DNA of 64,000 nt from Lihuaxuella thermophila (GCF_900110165.1 NZ_FOCQ01000005.1:1-64000), one strand, 5' to 3'. Shown: positions 43,874 through 52,968, counted from the stretch's first letter. Notes: generated by a model from the letters alone, not told the origin. Translations and numbers: made by a program.

Positions 43874-44431
43874 TTGGTCGACCAGGAAATCATAGAGCGG
43901 GCCAAGTCCGGAGACCGTGAGGCGATTGTGCAGCTCTTGAGACGATTGGAGACACCCGTTTACCGCACGGCTTATTACTGGATGGGCAATGAGCAGGATG
44001 CCATGGATGCCACCCAGGAAGCATTGCTTAAAATATATAAACACCTTCCCGCTTTTAAGGGGGATTCCATGCTGGAAACCTGGGCACAACGGATTGTGAC
44101 CAATGTGTGCATGGATCATTTCCGGAAAAGAAAGAAGGTGGTTTTTATACAAGAGGAAGCATGGCACGAAGACCGGAAAGCGGTCAGGGAAGTGGAGCGC
44201 GGGGCGGTCGCGGCCGATCTGAAGCAAGCGATTGAACGGTTGCCCGATGCGCAGCGCAAAGCCATTATTTTACGATATGTACAGGAGTACAATTACCAGG
44301 AAATTGCGGATGCGATGCAATTGCCTTTGAATACGGTTAAATCCCATCTGTTTCGGGCCAGAAAACAGCTTCAGCAGTGGTTGGCTGAATACCGGGAAGG
44401 AGGGGTGACTCGATGGGAAGCGAAAAAATAA
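43874..44431 (+). CDS. ECF-type RNA polymerase sigma factor
   Basis: A 185-residue extracytoplasmic-function sigma factor. Region 2 is VYRTAYYWMGNEQDAMDATQEALLKIYKHLPAFKG followed by ETWAQRIVTNVCMDHFRKRKK; region 4 is AIERLPDAQRKAIILRYVQEYNYQEIADAMQLPLNTVKSHLFRARKQL. Start at TTG 43874 behind GGGGGGG is likely; an ATG at 43820 is in frame but lacks a site. It overlaps the downstream anti-sigma gene by 19 nt, the usual arrangement. Resembles the SigW/SigX/SigY group; the regulon is unknown. Confidence 0.92.
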   Translation: MVDQEIIERAKSGDREAIVQLLRRLETPVYRTAYYWMGNEQDAMDATQEALLKIYKHLPAFKGDSMLETWAQRIVTNVCMDHFRKRKKVVFIQEEAWHEDRKAVREVERGAVAADLKQAIERLPDAQRKAIILRYVQEYNYQEIADAMQLPLNTVKSHLFRARKQLQQWLAEYREGGVTRWEAKK

Positions 44432-45114
44432 TGGAACTGATTCAGCGTGATTTGGATGACGATTTGTCACCTGCAGAAAAAGAAGCGTTGGAGGCACACT
44501 TGTCTCAGAGGCCCGAAGACAGAAAGCTCGCCCAACAACTTCGGTCGCTGTCCAATGAGTTATCCCGGCTGCCCAAAGTCGTCCCGCCAAGCAGTGTCAT
44601 CGATTCGATCCTCCCCGCCATTGATGAAGATTTAGCACAAGCCGCTGACAAGCAACAAAAGCGCATCCGCTCCCGGTGGGTAAAAACAGGGGCGGCAGTG
44701 GCGATCGCGGCTGTTGCGGCTCTTTTCACACTTCCGTTTTTACCGTTGGAACAGGGCTCCCAGCCGTCCACATCCACATATATGGAAACCAGCGTGAAGA
44801 AGGAAGGCTCATCTGCTGCCGATCCCCGGCAACGATCTTCAGAGGACGGCACATTCATGACTACCTTTGAATCCCAGGGGGCAGTCTGGTCACCCGATCA
44901 GGTTTATCAAGCGAAATGGGAAGAGGAGCGCCTGATTGTCCGCAAACCGTCCGGAGAGATTCAATATCGGAGCGAAAGGTTTAAAGGTGAGCGGTTGATC
45001 GCCCTTACATGGAAATCCAACCGCGAAATTGAAGCCGTCCTTAGCGGGAAAGATGGACAAGAGATGACCAGGAAGGTTACGATTGATGTGGTGCAAAAGA
45101 AAAGAACCAAGTAA
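44413..45114 (+). CDS. Anti-sigma factor, single-pass membrane protein
   Basis: A 233-residue protein with an N-terminal anti-sigma-like helix bundle (MELIQRDLDDDLSPAEKEALEAHLSQRPEDRKLAQQL). One membrane helix (GAAVAIAAVAALFTLPFLPL, about residues 92-111) and an extracellular domain of about 115 residues follow. The bundle keeps the D-x-x-L-SPxE-x-x-x-LExHL pattern of zf-HC2 anti-sigma factors, but the Cys-x-x-Cys that would follow is absent (SQRPED), so it probably does not bind zinc. It would hold the ECF sigma factor at the membrane until an envelope signal arrives. Confidence 0.88.
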   Translation: MGSEKIMELIQRDLDDDLSPAEKEALEAHLSQRPEDRKLAQQLRSLSNELSRLPKVVPPSSVIDSILPAIDEDLAQAADKQQKRIRSRWVKTGAAVAIAAVAALFTLPFLPLEQGSQPSTSTYMETSVKKEGSSAADPRQRSSEDGTFMTTFESQGAVWSPDQVYQAKWEEERLIVRKPSGEIQYRSERFKGERLIALTWKSNREIEAVLSGKDGQEMTRKVTIDVVQKKRTK

Positions 45115-45141
45115 ACGGGATGAAGAGGTGAAAAAGCGTCT

Positions 45142-46170
45142 ATGGATCGCGAGTTGTTGCAAGAAATCAAGAAAGGAATCGTTCATCCGGTTTACTTTTT
45201 TTACGGAACAGAAACCTTTTTGATCGAAGAGACAGTCGAGTGGATGGAAAAGCAACTCATGCCGGACGGGGACGGTTTAGGTAACATCGTCAAATTGGAT
45301 TTGGAAGAGGTTCCGGTACAGACTCTTGTGCAAGAGGCGGAAACTCTTCCTTTTTTTGGGGATCGCCGCTTGATTGTCGGGAAAAACGCCTACTTTCTCA
45401 CCACGCAGAAAACAAGGGGCGGGGTGGATCACAATCCCGAGGCGCTGCTCTCTTATCTCCAGCAGCCTCTTACATCCAGCGTTGTGGTCCTCATCGCTCC
45501 CACAGATAAATTGGATAAACGAAAAAAAGTGACCAAAGCATTGGAGAAGCAGGCTCGCACGATGAATTTTGAGCCGTTGAACGGACCGATGCTCGTCGAC
45601 TGGTTAAAAAAGCGGTTCAAGCAGCTGAACGTCAATATAGAGAAACAAACATTGAGGGAGCTCGTCCTGCTGGTCGGCAATGATTTGCGCCTCCTGCATC
45701 AGGAATGTGTGAAACTGGCCATTTACGCAGGACAAGGGGGAACGGTTACTTCTCAGATGGTCGCGGAATTGGTTCCCCGGACGTTGGAACAGGATGTGTT
45801 TAAACTCATCGACCGCATCGCGCAGCGGAAACTGGATGAAGCGTTCAGCATCTGGTACGATCTCCTCGATCAGCGGGAAGAACCGATCAGAATACTGGCC
45901 CTGATCATTCGCCAATTCCGTCTCATGCTTCAAGTAAAGGTTTTGTCCCAACAAGGGATGTCCGAAAAGGAAATCGGCTCTTTCCTAAAGATTCATCCTT
46001 ATCCGGTCAAGTTGGCCTACAAGCAGGGAGCGTCCTTTTCCGAAAAAATCCTCCGCTCTTTGCTGGCCAAAGCGATTGCAACGGAACAGGATATCAAATC
46101 GGGAAAAATCGATAAAGTGCTCGGCGTGGAGCGATTGTTGATCCAAGTCCATCCAGCGGATGGGAAGTGA
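45142..46170 (+). CDS. holA: DNA polymerase III delta subunit
   Basis: HolA is the wrench subunit of the clamp loader that opens the sliding clamp. The 342-residue protein shows HPVYFFYGTETFLIEETVEWM, LPFFGDRRLIVGKNAYFLTT, VVLIAPTDKLDKRKKVTKAL, LLVGNDLRLLHQECVKLAIYAG, the conserved TLEQDVFKLIDRIAQRKLDEAF and ILALIIRQFRLMLQVKVL. The position upstream of rpsT matches Bacillus. GAAGAGGTG precedes the ATG. Confidence 0.94.
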   Translation: MDRELLQEIKKGIVHPVYFFYGTETFLIEETVEWMEKQLMPDGDGLGNIVKLDLEEVPVQTLVQEAETLPFFGDRRLIVGKNAYFLTTQKTRGGVDHNPEALLSYLQQPLTSSVVVLIAPTDKLDKRKKVTKALEKQARTMNFEPLNGPMLVDWLKKRFKQLNVNIEKQTLRELVLLVGNDLRLLHQECVKLAIYAGQGGTVTSQMVAELVPRTLEQDVFKLIDRIAQRKLDEAFSIWYDLLDQREEPIRILALIIRQFRLMLQVKVLSQQGMSEKEIGSFLKIHPYPVKLAYKQGASFSEKILRSLLAKAIATEQDIKSGKIDKVLGVERLLIQVHPADGK

Positions 46171-46360
46171 AACCGGGATGTTCCTCCGATTGCAACAACT
46201 GGATCAGGCACGGGGACCAAAATATGTTAAGATGGATAACAAACGGATTTCCGGTCCGAGCGAGCCTTGGAGAGACAGACTTTTCGCATTCGTACAGGGT
46301 GGCCGACGACCGCCCGCCTCGATGCACTTTCACAGAATATGCGGTGTGAGGAGGTTTTGT

Positions 46361-46933
46361 ATGGAAGAGCGTCGCTTGAACAACCTGCGCAGAAAGCAGT
46401 TCATCTATATGAATCTGATGTTTGCCGTAACGCTGATCCTCTTGCTTGGCCTGGTGTTGAGCCGGGCTTCGGGGGTGGTGGTTTATTCCGTATTGGGTCT
46501 CATTTTCCTTATCCCTGCAATCAGCTTGCAGATTTCAAAACGACCCCATCCATTCCTTCAGCTGTTCCCGGGAATGAAAGAATTGATTCGTTATGAATTG
46601 GACAAGCTGGGGAACAGTTGGCGCCGTTATTACACTTCAGGCTTTCTCCTGCAGTTCGCGCTGAGCATCTTTTTCTTCATCCAGGCTCTGATCCGCGACG
46701 GCAATACCCCATTTATGGAGGGAATCCCGTTTTGGTATCTGATTGTGATCCCGCTTGTCATGCTTCTCGTGCTCAATTTCAATCTGCGTGTCCATACCCG
46801 GCGCATCGACCAAAAAACGCCGGAACAACTGAAAGTGTATGCCGATGACAAAATGCTTTTTTCGCTCGTGTTCGCGTCTGTCTCCGTCGTCATGACCCTG
46901 TTGGGAACCCTTGTGGTCATGGTGATGACGTGA
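46361..46933 (+). CDS. Hypothetical membrane protein
   Basis: A 190-residue integral membrane protein with about five helices (NLMFAVTLILLLGLVLS, VVVYSVLGLIFLIPAI, FLLQFALSIFFFIQALI, WYLIVIPLVMLLVLNF, LVFASVSVVMTLLGTLVVMVM) and short basic loops. GAGGAGG lies 7 nt before the ATG at 46361. No family is recognised. The roughly 190 nt between it and holA hold no gene. Confidence 0.75.
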   Translation: MEERRLNNLRRKQFIYMNLMFAVTLILLLGLVLSRASGVVVYSVLGLIFLIPAISLQISKRPHPFLQLFPGMKELIRYELDKLGNSWRRYYTSGFLLQFALSIFFFIQALIRDGNTPFMEGIPFWYLIVIPLVMLLVLNFNLRVHTRRIDQKTPEQLKVYADDKMLFSLVFASVSVVMTLLGTLVVMVMT

Positions 46934-46934
46934 T

Positions 46935-46980
46935 GAAAAAAGCAACCAGTGCAAGTTGCCATCCACTGGTTGCTTTTTTG
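46935..46980. terminator. Bidirectional terminator
   Basis: AAAAAAGCAACCAGTG and CACTGGTTGCTTTTTT form a perfect 16-bp stem with a 12-nt loop between convergent genes. Confidence 0.9.
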
Positions 46981-46987
46981 TGTTGTT

Positions 46988-48277
46988 TTATTCTTCAACG
47001 GGATGCTTCATGATCCGGCTGGTCACTTCATAGGCTGAGCTGAAGGAAAGCTCGGAAAGTTGTCCTTCCCCTTTGCACCAATCACCGGCAAAATAGGCGT
47101 TGGACAGACTGTAAAACTTGACCGGCATCAGGCGCTGGTCGTCAATGCATTTGATTTCCTGCACGGTCGCCCTTTTGGAGACCCGTTTGGCGACGAGGCG
47201 TTCCCGCCAGCCCGGGAAATGTTTGTCATAGACGGATTCGATCAGGGCTACTTTTTCATCCGCCTTGCCGCTTGCGATCTCTTCCTCATTGAGATAGGCA
47301 ACCGCTTGCATCAACTGTCCGCCTTCGGGCACGCAAGTCGTGTCATAGTAGGAAATATCGGTGATGAACACGCGCTGAGCTTTTTGATATACATACGTAA
47401 ACGGACTGCGAATCCGTTCGCTGAGACCCACATCGTAAACAACCACTTGAGTGGGAACATAACGCGCATACTCTTCAAAGTATTTCTGTTGAGGTGTATC
47501 GCTGAACAGACTGAACAATTCTTTGGGAGGAATGCAGAAAATGTAATGATCTCCCTGGTACACCTGCTCTTTCCCGTGAACGGCGGTGATGCGCTTTCCA
47601 TCCAGTTCCACTTTGGTCACTTTTTCTTTGGTCACGATGCTCCCGCCATTTTTTTCGATGATCTCAGCAAACGCATCAACAATCGCCTGCCAACCGCCCC
47701 CGATGTAGGAAACGGCCCGATGAGTGGAGAACAATCGCTTATAATATTGGAAAAAGAGGGGCGAAGGGATTTTTTCCGCCTCATTGGTAAAGAAGTTGGA
47801 TGAAGCTACGGTGAGCAGCAAATCCCGCACCTGCTCCGGTTCTTTTTCCAGGTATTCACCGATGGGAACCCCGTCTTCCCCCCGCTCGATTGCAGCCATT
47901 GTTTTAAAGACTTCGTAAGCAAAGCGCAGTTTATTTTGTGAATCCAAAATTTTTGTGCGGTACAGGCCTTCCAGTGTTGCCGGCATGGGCGTGGTATATG
48001 AGCCTAAATCATAGAAAGCTTTTGATGGGGAAAAATCTTTCCAGTCGACTTTCAGATGGATTTCGCTTTCAAATTTACGCAAAATAGATTTATCGCGAGC
48101 GTAGATCGCGTGAGCTCCAAAGTTGAAGTTAAAGCCTTTCATCGGTATGGAGATCGCTCGCCCGCCCAGTTTTGGGGCTTTCTCCAACAAAGTCACATCA
48201 TAATTATTGTGCGCGAGTCGAGCAGCGGCGCTTAAGCCGGCCAAACCTCCACCCACCACAATCACTTTTTCAGGCAC
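46988..48277 (-). CDS. FAD-dependent amine oxidase / phytoene desaturase-like protein
   Basis: A 429-residue flavoprotein. The N-terminus KVIVVGGGLAGLSAAARLAHNNYDVTLLEKAPKLGGRA is the FAD-binding Rossmann loop with the trailing R-G signature of amine oxidases and phytoene desaturases. The C-terminus NAYFAGDWCKGEGQLSELSFSSAYEVTSRI is the second FAD-contact motif. No carotenoid gene adjoins it, so the substrate is open. I chose the GTG at 48277, with GAGGAGAG upstream; codons further upstream give an extension that breaks the usual short N-terminus. Confidence 0.85.
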   Translation of the reverse strand: MPEKVIVVGGGLAGLSAAARLAHNNYDVTLLEKAPKLGGRAISIPMKGFNFNFGAHAIYARDKSILRKFESEIHLKVDWKDFSPSKAFYDLGSYTTPMPATLEGLYRTKILDSQNKLRFAYEVFKTMAAIERGEDGVPIGEYLEKEPEQVRDLLLTVASSNFFTNEAEKIPSPLFFQYYKRLFSTHRAVSYIGGGWQAIVDAFAEIIEKNGGSIVTKEKVTKVELDGKRITAVHGKEQVYQGDHYIFCIPPKELFSLFSDTPQQKYFEEYARYVPTQVVVYDVGLSERIRSPFTYVYQKAQRVFITDISYYDTTCVPEGGQLMQAVAYLNEEEIASGKADEKVALIESVYDKHFPGWRERLVAKRVSKRATVQEIKCIDDQRLMPVKFYSLSNAYFAGDWCKGEGQLSELSFSSAYEVTSRIMKHPVEE

Positions 48278-48441
48278 AAGAAACACTCTCCTCTGGTAAA
48301 ACGGTTCCATCATTTAGTATGCCTTCATTGTATCAAGTTCAAGTCTGTTCGAGTAGAGTTTTGGTCAAGTTCGCAACTTTCATTCTACAATCCGTTTGTG
48401 TTATCTTAATTCAAGCTCGGGAATTACAAAAGGCGGGGATC

Positions 48442-48906
48442 ATGATGGGCAAAAAAATTGTCAGCGCTTGTTTTGCCGGCATAAACTGCCGGTATGATCA
48501 AAGGCATAACCGGATCAGCCGGATTCAAGAACTGGTTGAAAAAGGGGAAGCGGTTCCTGTCTGCCCTGAAGTGATGGGAGGCCTGCCAACTCCGCGAAAT
48601 CCGGCGGAAATTGTCGGGGGAGACGGTGAGGACGTGCTGGACGGGAAAGCGCGGGTCATCGACAATCAAGGAAATGACGTGACGGAAGCTTTTATCCGCG
48701 GAGCGTACGAAGCGCTCAAAATTGCGCAATCGGTAGGGGCGAAAGAGGCGATCTTGAAAGAAAAAAGCCCGTCGTGCGGAAGCTGCATGATTTACGACGG
48801 GCAGTTTCGGGGAGTAAAAAAAGCCGGACAAGGGGTGACGGCTGCTCTTCTCCGCCGTCACGGCATCCGGGTGGTCTCCGAAGAAACGATGGAAAACGAA
48901 AACTAA
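48442..48906 (+). CDS. DUF523 family protein
   Basis: A 154-residue protein with the DUF523 pattern: KIVSACFAGINCRYDQRHNRI, GEAVPVCPEVMGGLPTPRNPAEIVGG, KEAILKEKSPSCGSCMIYDGQF and GVTAALLRRHGIRVVSEE. Three conserved cysteine sites (SACFAGINC, VCPE, SCGSC) suggest metal or iron-sulfur binding. The function of the family is not established. AGGCGGGGAT precedes ATG codons at 48442 and 48445. Confidence 0.9.
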   Translation: MMGKKIVSACFAGINCRYDQRHNRISRIQELVEKGEAVPVCPEVMGGLPTPRNPAEIVGGDGEDVLDGKARVIDNQGNDVTEAFIRGAYEALKIAQSVGAKEAILKEKSPSCGSCMIYDGQFRGVKKAGQGVTAALLRRHGIRVVSEETMENEN

Positions 48907-48940
48907 CCCCCCGCTTTCCGACATCAGCGGGGGGTTAGTT
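48901..48940. terminator. Bidirectional terminator
   Basis: AACTAACCCCCCGCT and AGCGGGGGGTTAGTT form a 15-bp stem with a 10-nt loop between the convergent DUF523 and ccdC genes. It overlaps both gene ends slightly. Confidence 0.88.
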
Positions 48941-49442
48941 ATGATTGTACCACTTTGCTTACCAACTGTTTTTCCAGCTTTTTGTATTGATAAAACATGG
49001 CCAGCCGCCATGGAAGAAGCATCCCGAAGGCAAGGATAAAGAAAAGTCCGCCGGTCTGGTAGATGCTGATGTGTTGCTCAATGTAGGTATGGAGCGAGAG
49101 CCGGATCACAAGAAGGCCGATCAAGATCCAGATGAACGCCCGGGAACGTTTTAAGTAGATCTGATCATCAATCACTTCAAATTTAGAAGTTTGAATCAAT
49201 GGAATGGAAAAAAAGACAACCCCGGCCAGAAACGCGAGGATCGCCCACGACCATGGAATGTGGGTAGGCGGAAACAGAAACATCAAGAATCCGGTACTCA
49301 TCCCGAGCGGCGGCAGGATGATCTTTTTGGCCGATGTGGGCTTTTGGGTGGCTCTTAAACGGATGACGATGACCATGGAAGCCATCACGATCAATGCAAG
49401 TGGTGCGAACAGATGCATATTGACAGGTAAAGCGTGCCCCAT
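48939..49442 (-). CDS. CcdC family membrane protein
   Basis: A 167-residue membrane protein with about five helices (FAPLALIVMASMVIVIRL, MSTGFLMFLFPPTHIPWSWAILAFLAGVVFF, IWILIGLLVIRLSLHTYI, TGGLFFILAFGMLLPWRLAMF). RATQKPTSAKKIILPPLGMSTG is the diagnostic CcdC/DUF1453 segment. CcdC lies beside cytochrome c biogenesis genes in Bacillus but has no proven role. I chose the ATG at 49442, with AGGGAGG upstream; the ATG at 49463 lacks such a site. Confidence 0.85.
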   Translation of the reverse strand: MGHALPVNMHLFAPLALIVMASMVIVIRLRATQKPTSAKKIILPPLGMSTGFLMFLFPPTHIPWSWAILAFLAGVVFFSIPLIQTSKFEVIDDQIYLKRSRAFIWILIGLLVIRLSLHTYIEQHISIYQTGGLFFILAFGMLLPWRLAMFYQYKKLEKQLVSKVVQS

Positions 49443-49754
49443 ACAACCTACCTCCCTAATCATGAAAAAACTAGCACATTTTTAGTGTTTTGTAAATAAG
49501 TTATGCGTAACCTCAGCTTGAGATGGCAGGACTCAAACTTCAAACCATATCTTCTCACTGGAAGGATTGTTCTATGCAAAAGCTGATGCTCCATCGGTCA
49601 AACATCAGATAAACATCTCTTAACCCATTTTAACTGCAAGAGCCCGGGTGATCCGAAGCGGAGCAAAAGTAGGAAAAAACTTGACTTCTGTTTTCTATTA
49701 CAGGAAAATATTCTTCAAATATCTTTTGTCTCCTCTTACATGGGAATACACGAC

Positions 49755-49990
49755 GGCGATGAAAAAGAAGAGTAACACAGGAAACTGTCCAGAGAGTTGG
49801 CGGGTGGTGCAAGCCAAACAGGGAACTGTGTGAATGGGCTTTGGAGCTGTGATCCGAACGGAAGGTCAACCTTCCCAGTAGGTGATACCGGTCGAAAACC
49901 GTTATGTGATGAAGTGCGCTTGGATGGTTGAACAAGCGAATTAGGGTGGTACCGCGAGCACAACTCGTCCCTAGTTGGGACGAGTTGTTT
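49755..49990 (+). promoter_or_regulatory. T-box leader of trpS (Trp, specifier UGG)
   Basis: Stem I begins near AGAGAGTTGGCGGG (49790 on). The specifier loop reads GTGAATGGGC, giving TGG at 49835-49837, the tryptophan codon. The T-box AATTAGGGTGGTACCGCG is at 49939-49956. The terminator pairs ACAACTCGTCCC with GGGACGAGTTGT and ends TTTATTTT (49960-49996). The promoter is not clear; TTGACT at 49681 is one candidate -35. Confidence 0.9.
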
Positions 49991-50015
49991 TATTTTATTA
50001 AAGGAGTGAAGACGC

Positions 50016-50993
50016 ATGGAACGAGTTCTTTCCGGTGTTCAGCCCACAGGCGTTCCTCACCTGGGAAACTACCTGGGTGCGATGAAACAGTTTGTGCAGT
50101 TGCAGGATAAAGCGGATTGCTATTTCTGCGTTGTGAATCTGCATGCCTTGACCTTGCCGCGCGACCCGGCCATGCTGCGGGAAAACACATTGGATTTGGC
50201 GGCAATGTATTTGGCGATCGGCCTTGATCCAAACAAGGCCACGCTGTTTGTGCAGTCACAGGTCCGTGCCCACAGTGAAGCGAGCTGGTTGTTGCAATGC
50301 GTTGCGCGGATCGGAGAGCTAAACCGGATGGTGCAGTACAAAGAGAAGAGCAAAGGTTCGGAATCCGTCGTGGCCGGCCTGTACACTTACCCTGTTTTGA
50401 TGGCGGCGGATATTTTAATCTATCAGGCGGACCTCGTTCCGGTAGGGGAAGACCAGAAACAACACCTGGAGTTGACCCGTCTCCTTGCCGAACGGTTTAA
50501 CCGCGACTACGGGGAAGTGTTTACCATCCCCGAGCCGATGATCGGTCAAGTTGGCGCAAGGATTATGGGACTGGATAACCCGGAGAAAAAGATGAGCAAA
50601 AGTGCGGAAAGCGAGTTCAACTACATTACTCTGCTGGATGATCCAAAGAAAATTGAGAAAAAATTGAAGCGGGCCGTGACCGATTCCGAAAACGTGATCC
50701 GCTTCGATCCCGAAACCAAACCGGGCGTCAGCAATCTGCTCGTCATCTACAGCCTGCTCACCGACACACCGGTATCCGAGCTGGAAAAACGGTATCAGGG
50801 AGCCGGATACGGTCAGCTGAAAAAAGACCTGGTCGAGATCACGATCGACCATCTCGCCCCGATTCAGCAAAAATACCATGAAATCCGGAGATCGCAGGAA
50901 CTGATAAGCATTCTGAAAGAAGGAGCGGAGCGCGCTGCTCAAACCGCTGACGACACGTTGAGGAAAATGCAAGAGGCGATGGGGCTCTTGTAA
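50016..50993 (+). CDS. trpS: Tryptophanyl-tRNA synthetase
   Basis: TrpS charges tRNA-Trp. The 325-residue class I enzyme shows VLSGVQPTGVPHLGNYLGAM (the HIGH motif as HLGN), LYTYPVLMAADILIYQADLVPVGEDQKQHLELTR and EKKMSKSAESEFNYI (KMSKS). GGAGTG precedes the ATG. Expression is controlled by the T-box leader; it is monocistronic, with a strong terminator. Confidence 0.97.
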   Translation: MERVLSGVQPTGVPHLGNYLGAMKQFVQLQDKADCYFCVVNLHALTLPRDPAMLRENTLDLAAMYLAIGLDPNKATLFVQSQVRAHSEASWLLQCVARIGELNRMVQYKEKSKGSESVVAGLYTYPVLMAADILIYQADLVPVGEDQKQHLELTRLLAERFNRDYGEVFTIPEPMIGQVGARIMGLDNPEKKMSKSAESEFNYITLLDDPKKIEKKLKRAVTDSENVIRFDPETKPGVSNLLVIYSLLTDTPVSELEKRYQGAGYGQLKKDLVEITIDHLAPIQQKYHEIRRSQELISILKEGAERAAQTADDTLRKMQEAMGLL

Positions 50994-50999
50994 CATGGA

Positions 51000-51030
51000 G
51001 TGCCGGGGATGCTTCCCCGGCATTTTTTTA
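51000..51030 (+). terminator. Terminator of trpS
   Basis: TGCCGGGG and CCCCGGCA pair around ATGCTT and are followed by TTTTTTT. Confidence 0.9.
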
Positions 51031-51106
51031 TGCATGAGAAGATATTCCGCAATCATAAAAATTGTTAGAATGTTTATAGGTGGATCAAATGGAAAGGAGT
51101 GATTCG

Positions 51107-51709
51107 ATGTCCAAGTATCTGAAAGAATTTTTCTCCCATTACGACGTTTTCATCCTGTGCCTGTTTTTCTCAGCCGGGGTCGTCATGACTGTGCCACGTG
51201 TGGGGGAAGGCCGGATTTGGTTGGCAGCGGTGGTGGGATGTGTCTTGTTTGCTGTCAGCGAGTATCTGACCCATCGATTTTTCTTTCATCTAAAACCGCC
51301 AAAAAACCGGACTCTTCTTCAATTACTTAAGCGATTGCATTATGATCACCATGAAGATCCCGATAACCTGAAGTTGCTTTTTCTGCCGGTTTGGTATACG
51401 GCTCCCCAATTTCTGCTGATTGGGACGATCGCGTTTTTGATCAGCGGGAACGCGTACGTGACCATTTCCTTTGTCACTGGAGCAATGGGGTATCAACTCT
51501 ATTACGAGTGGAAGCATTATGTAGCCCATCGCCCGATCAAACCGCTCACCCCGTGGGGCCGAATGCTGAAAAAATACCATCTGTTGCATCATTTTAAAAG
51601 CGAACATTATTGGTATGGAGTGACCAACCCGGTGATGGACCGCCTGCTGGGGACGATGAAGGACGAAAAAGAGGCGGAAAAAAGCCAGACGGCCCGAAAG
51701 CTGCTTTAA
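51107..51709 (+). CDS. Fatty acid hydroxylase / sterol desaturase superfamily protein
   Basis: A 200-residue di-iron membrane protein. Histidine boxes are visible as EYLTHRFFFH, LHYDHHEDP, KHYVAHRP and HLLHHFKSEHYWYGVTNPVMD, the full set of this superfamily. Membrane helices flank the boxes. It probably hydroxylates a lipid chain in the cell membrane; the substrate is unknown. ATG 51107 has AAAGGAGTG upstream. Confidence 0.88.
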   Translation: MSKYLKEFFSHYDVFILCLFFSAGVVMTVPRVGEGRIWLAAVVGCVLFAVSEYLTHRFFFHLKPPKNRTLLQLLKRLHYDHHEDPDNLKLLFLPVWYTAPQFLLIGTIAFLISGNAYVTISFVTGAMGYQLYYEWKHYVAHRPIKPLTPWGRMLKKYHLLHHFKSEHYWYGVTNPVMDRLLGTMKDEKEAEKSQTARKLL

Positions 51710-51733
51710 GCCGTAAGTGGAGGATATAAAACG

Positions 51734-51934
51734 ATGAAAAGAGGATGTCCCAAATGCGGCGGTCAGGAAGTGACGGTGGGAGAGATTGCAGCGACAGGAA
51801 CAGGCCTAAGTCGTTTCTTTGATATTCAGCACAATGAATTTAAAGTTGTTTCATGCAAAAACTGCGGTTATTCAGAGTTTTACCGGATCAAACGATCGGC
51901 AGACAAAGATATTGTGGATCTGTTTTTTAGCTGA
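51734..51934 (+). CDS. Zinc-ribbon nucleic-acid-binding protein (DUF2082-like)
   Basis: A 66-residue protein with CPKCGGQEVTVGEIAATGTGLSRFFDIQ and VVSCKNCGYSEFY, two CxxC pairs forming a zinc ribbon, as in the small DUF2082 proteins. GTGGAGG lies 10 nt upstream of the ATG. It follows the hydroxylase gene by 24 nt and may be co-transcribed. Confidence 0.82.
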   Translation: MKRGCPKCGGQEVTVGEIAATGTGLSRFFDIQHNEFKVVSCKNCGYSEFYRIKRSADKDIVDLFFS

Positions 51935-52002
51935 AAAGGATGGAGCCGGCGGACAGGAAACGATATGGCCGCCGGTTTTCTGCTGATTTTCCCTGTATGC
52001 TG

Positions 52003-52416
52003 TCACCCCGACTGGCGGCGATGCTTCCATTGAATGTATTGATAGCGAATGAAACATCCGATGCAAAAGCCCAGGATGGCAAGCAGCGAGGCGGCTCCCA
52101 CCATGATCATAAATATATACCCCGCCACACCATACCCCGTGGCAAATCCCAGGTAACTGAGTCCCAGGCAGATGACGGCGATCCATTGATTGAACCGTTG
52201 CTGTTCCGGGTCTTCCTGTTCATAATCAGACGGCGGTTTTTTTAAGAACGGGCGCACCAGCCCAAAAACGGGGTTTTGTTTGAAAGCCAGACTGTACAAG
52301 CCGGCGAGGAGGGGAATCAACAGGATTTCAGGAAGGCCGAGTACCAGGGTCAACAGGACGGAAAGCAAGATAAACCACTGATTGGCACGCACAAACGGAA
52401 CCGGAATTCCCTTCAA
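52003..52416 (-). CDS. DUF4395 family membrane protein
   Basis: A 137-residue membrane protein with about four helices. It starts MKGIPVPFVRANQWFILLSVLLTLVLG, contains QNPVFGLVRPFLKKPPSDYEQEDPEQQRFNQWIAVICLGLSYLGF and ends FCIGCFIRYQ. The RANQ...P...PEQQRFNQ pattern marks DUF4395, sometimes found with thioredoxin-like proteins. The start is a TTG at 52416 with AGGTGA upstream. Function unknown. Confidence 0.82.
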   Translation of the reverse strand: MKGIPVPFVRANQWFILLSVLLTLVLGLPEILLIPLLAGLYSLAFKQNPVFGLVRPFLKKPPSDYEQEDPEQQRFNQWIAVICLGLSYLGFATGYGVAGYIFMIMVGAASLLAILGFCIGCFIRYQYIQWKHRRQSG

Positions 52417-52576
52417 TGTGAATCACCTGCTTTTCGGATGAGAGTGATGTTTGATTACTCTAAAGTATAGCATTTTTTCTTTTATATTTTGTTTTTGCAA
52501 TAATATTTTTTTCTGTTTGATTCTATTTCCTTCTTCATCTTTTTGTATAATCCTTTTCATGAGGATTTCTTTTGTC

Positions 52577-52625
52577 AAAAAAAGCGCCCTTCTTAGAACC
52601 AAAATCTAAGAAAGGCGCTTTTTTA
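52577..52625. terminator. Bidirectional terminator
   Basis: AAAAAAGCGCC.TTCTTAGA and TCTAAGAA.GGCGCTTTTTT form a long stem with a 7-nt loop, serving the minus-strand rpsT gene. Confidence 0.88.
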
Positions 52626-52701
52626 AACGGTATTCCTATGTAAAAAGGCTTGCTGACTCTTGTCAGCAGCCTGGCTGAACCCGGCTCAGAGGGTATGTGA
52701 A

Positions 52702-52968
52702 TTAAGCGTTCAAAGCTTGCAGCTTTTTAGCCAGACGGGATTTTTTGCGTGCAGCTGCATTTTTATGGATAATCCCTTTGGTTACCGCTTTGTCCAAGCT
52801 GCGGGTCGCTTCTTTCAACAGTGCAGTTGCCTGTGCTTGATCATTCGCTTCCACGGCAGCCAAGAATTTTTTCACGGTAGTACGCATGGCGGATTTTTGG
52901 GCAGCGTTGCGTGCGCGACGTACCTCGTTGGTTTTTGCACGTTTAATTGCGGATTTAATGTTAGCCAA
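52702..52968 (-). CDS. rpsT: 30S ribosomal protein S20
   Basis: S20 binds 16S rRNA. The 88-residue protein reads (M)[20 protein letters not shown], then [19 protein letters not shown] and [19 protein letters not shown], the standard S20 sequence. The start is a TTG at 52968 with GGGAGGTG 7 nt upstream; frames starting further upstream are artefacts. It is divergent from gpr, as in Bacillus. Confidence 0.96.
   Translation of the reverse strand: MANIKSAIKRAKTNEVRRARNAAQKSAMRTTVKKFLAAVEANDQAQATALLKEATRSLDKAVTKGIIHKNAAARKKSRLAKKLQALNA

Noticed and set aside
47060-47803. 247-codon plus-strand frame
   Set aside because: Antisense to the FAD-dependent oxidase gene; no ribosome site or family.
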